7,607 bases of DNA from Cryomorphaceae bacterium (GTDB taxonomy: Bacteria; Bacteroidota; Bacteroidia; Flavobacteriales; BACL11): positions 1 to 7,607 of the forward strand of contig JACNFT010000060.1 in assembly GCA_014384505.1 (NCBI GenBank). The letters run 5' to 3'. Both the position numbers and the translations under genes were made by a program. Of the stretch, positions 7,564-7,607 are shown piece by piece. Within the stretch, counting starts at the first letter, position 1. Each line of letters opens with the position of its first letter. A model generated the notes under the pieces. The model was not told where the DNA came from. It ran no database searches and was given only the letters and a program-made list of their open reading frames with translations.

Positions 7564-7607
7564 GGAGAGGTGCCAGAGTGGCCGATCGGGGCTCCCTGCT
7601 AAGGAGT
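7564..7607 (+). tRNA. tRNA-Ser(GCU), 3' part beyond the window edge
   Basis: The first 44 bases of a serine tRNA are visible. The acceptor 5' strand is GGAGAGG (7564-7570), followed by T8 and G9. The D arm spans about 7573-7589 and has two C-G pairs with an apparent A-C at the third position. The anticodon stem GCTCC (7591-7595) pairs with GGAGT (7603-7607), using one G-T wobble. The anticodon loop is CTGCTAA, with anticodon GCT at 7598-7600, which reads AGC and AGU serine codons. The long variable arm, T arm and acceptor 3' strand lie outside the window. The leading GGAGAGG and anticodon GCT make the serine call firm. Confidence 0.92.

Noticed and set aside
7564..7607. tRNA-Ser as an integration site for a mobile element
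   Set aside because: No integrase, direct repeat of the tRNA 3' end, or compositional change is seen; the tRNA 3' end itself is outside the window.
1..7607. CRISPR array, insertion sequence, phage genes or a defence system
   Set aside because: I found no spaced direct repeats, transposase, integrase or phage-like protein; all coding regions belong to housekeeping-type families.

Overview
The window looks like chromosomal DNA from a low-GC member of the Bacteroidota. The tRNA gene at the right end is preceded by a textbook Bacteroidota promoter (TTTG, 19 bases, TACATTTG). No gene start has a convincing Shine-Dalgarno sequence. The solute-binding protein is a lipoprotein with a short hydrophobic leader. 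The genus cannot be named from this sequence.

Layout, left to right. A + strand gene open at the left edge encodes a 7TM-HD (PgpH/YqfF-type) cyclic-di-AMP phosphodiesterase. It converges on a minus-strand gene for a seven-bladed WD40 propeller, and the two stop codons share the same TTAA. To the right, on the minus strand, lies an oligopeptide/dipeptide ABC import operon, transcribed in the order oppA-like lipoprotein, oppB-like permease, oppC-like permease and then, 74 bases after the oppC stop codon and its trailing gap, the WD40 gene. Gaps inside the operon are 15 and 4 bases. A 166-base divergent intergenic region follows, carrying a probable promoter for each direction, and then the first 44 bases of a tRNA-Ser(GCU) gene, cut by the window edge.

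How the parts work together: the lipoprotein should capture peptides and deliver them to the OppB/OppC channel in the inner membrane. No ATPase gene (oppD/oppF) is in the operon, so these must be encoded elsewhere. The WD40 protein has no signal peptide and no recognisable catalytic domain. It may be co-transcribed with the transporter, but its function is unknown.

No clearly new system is visible. The most unusual points are lineage-type expansions in the permeases: a roughly 165-residue insertion in OppB between two normally adjacent motifs, and an apparent two-helix insertion in OppC. The start codons of oppC and oppA were moved inward from the longest open frames, for reasons given in the entries.
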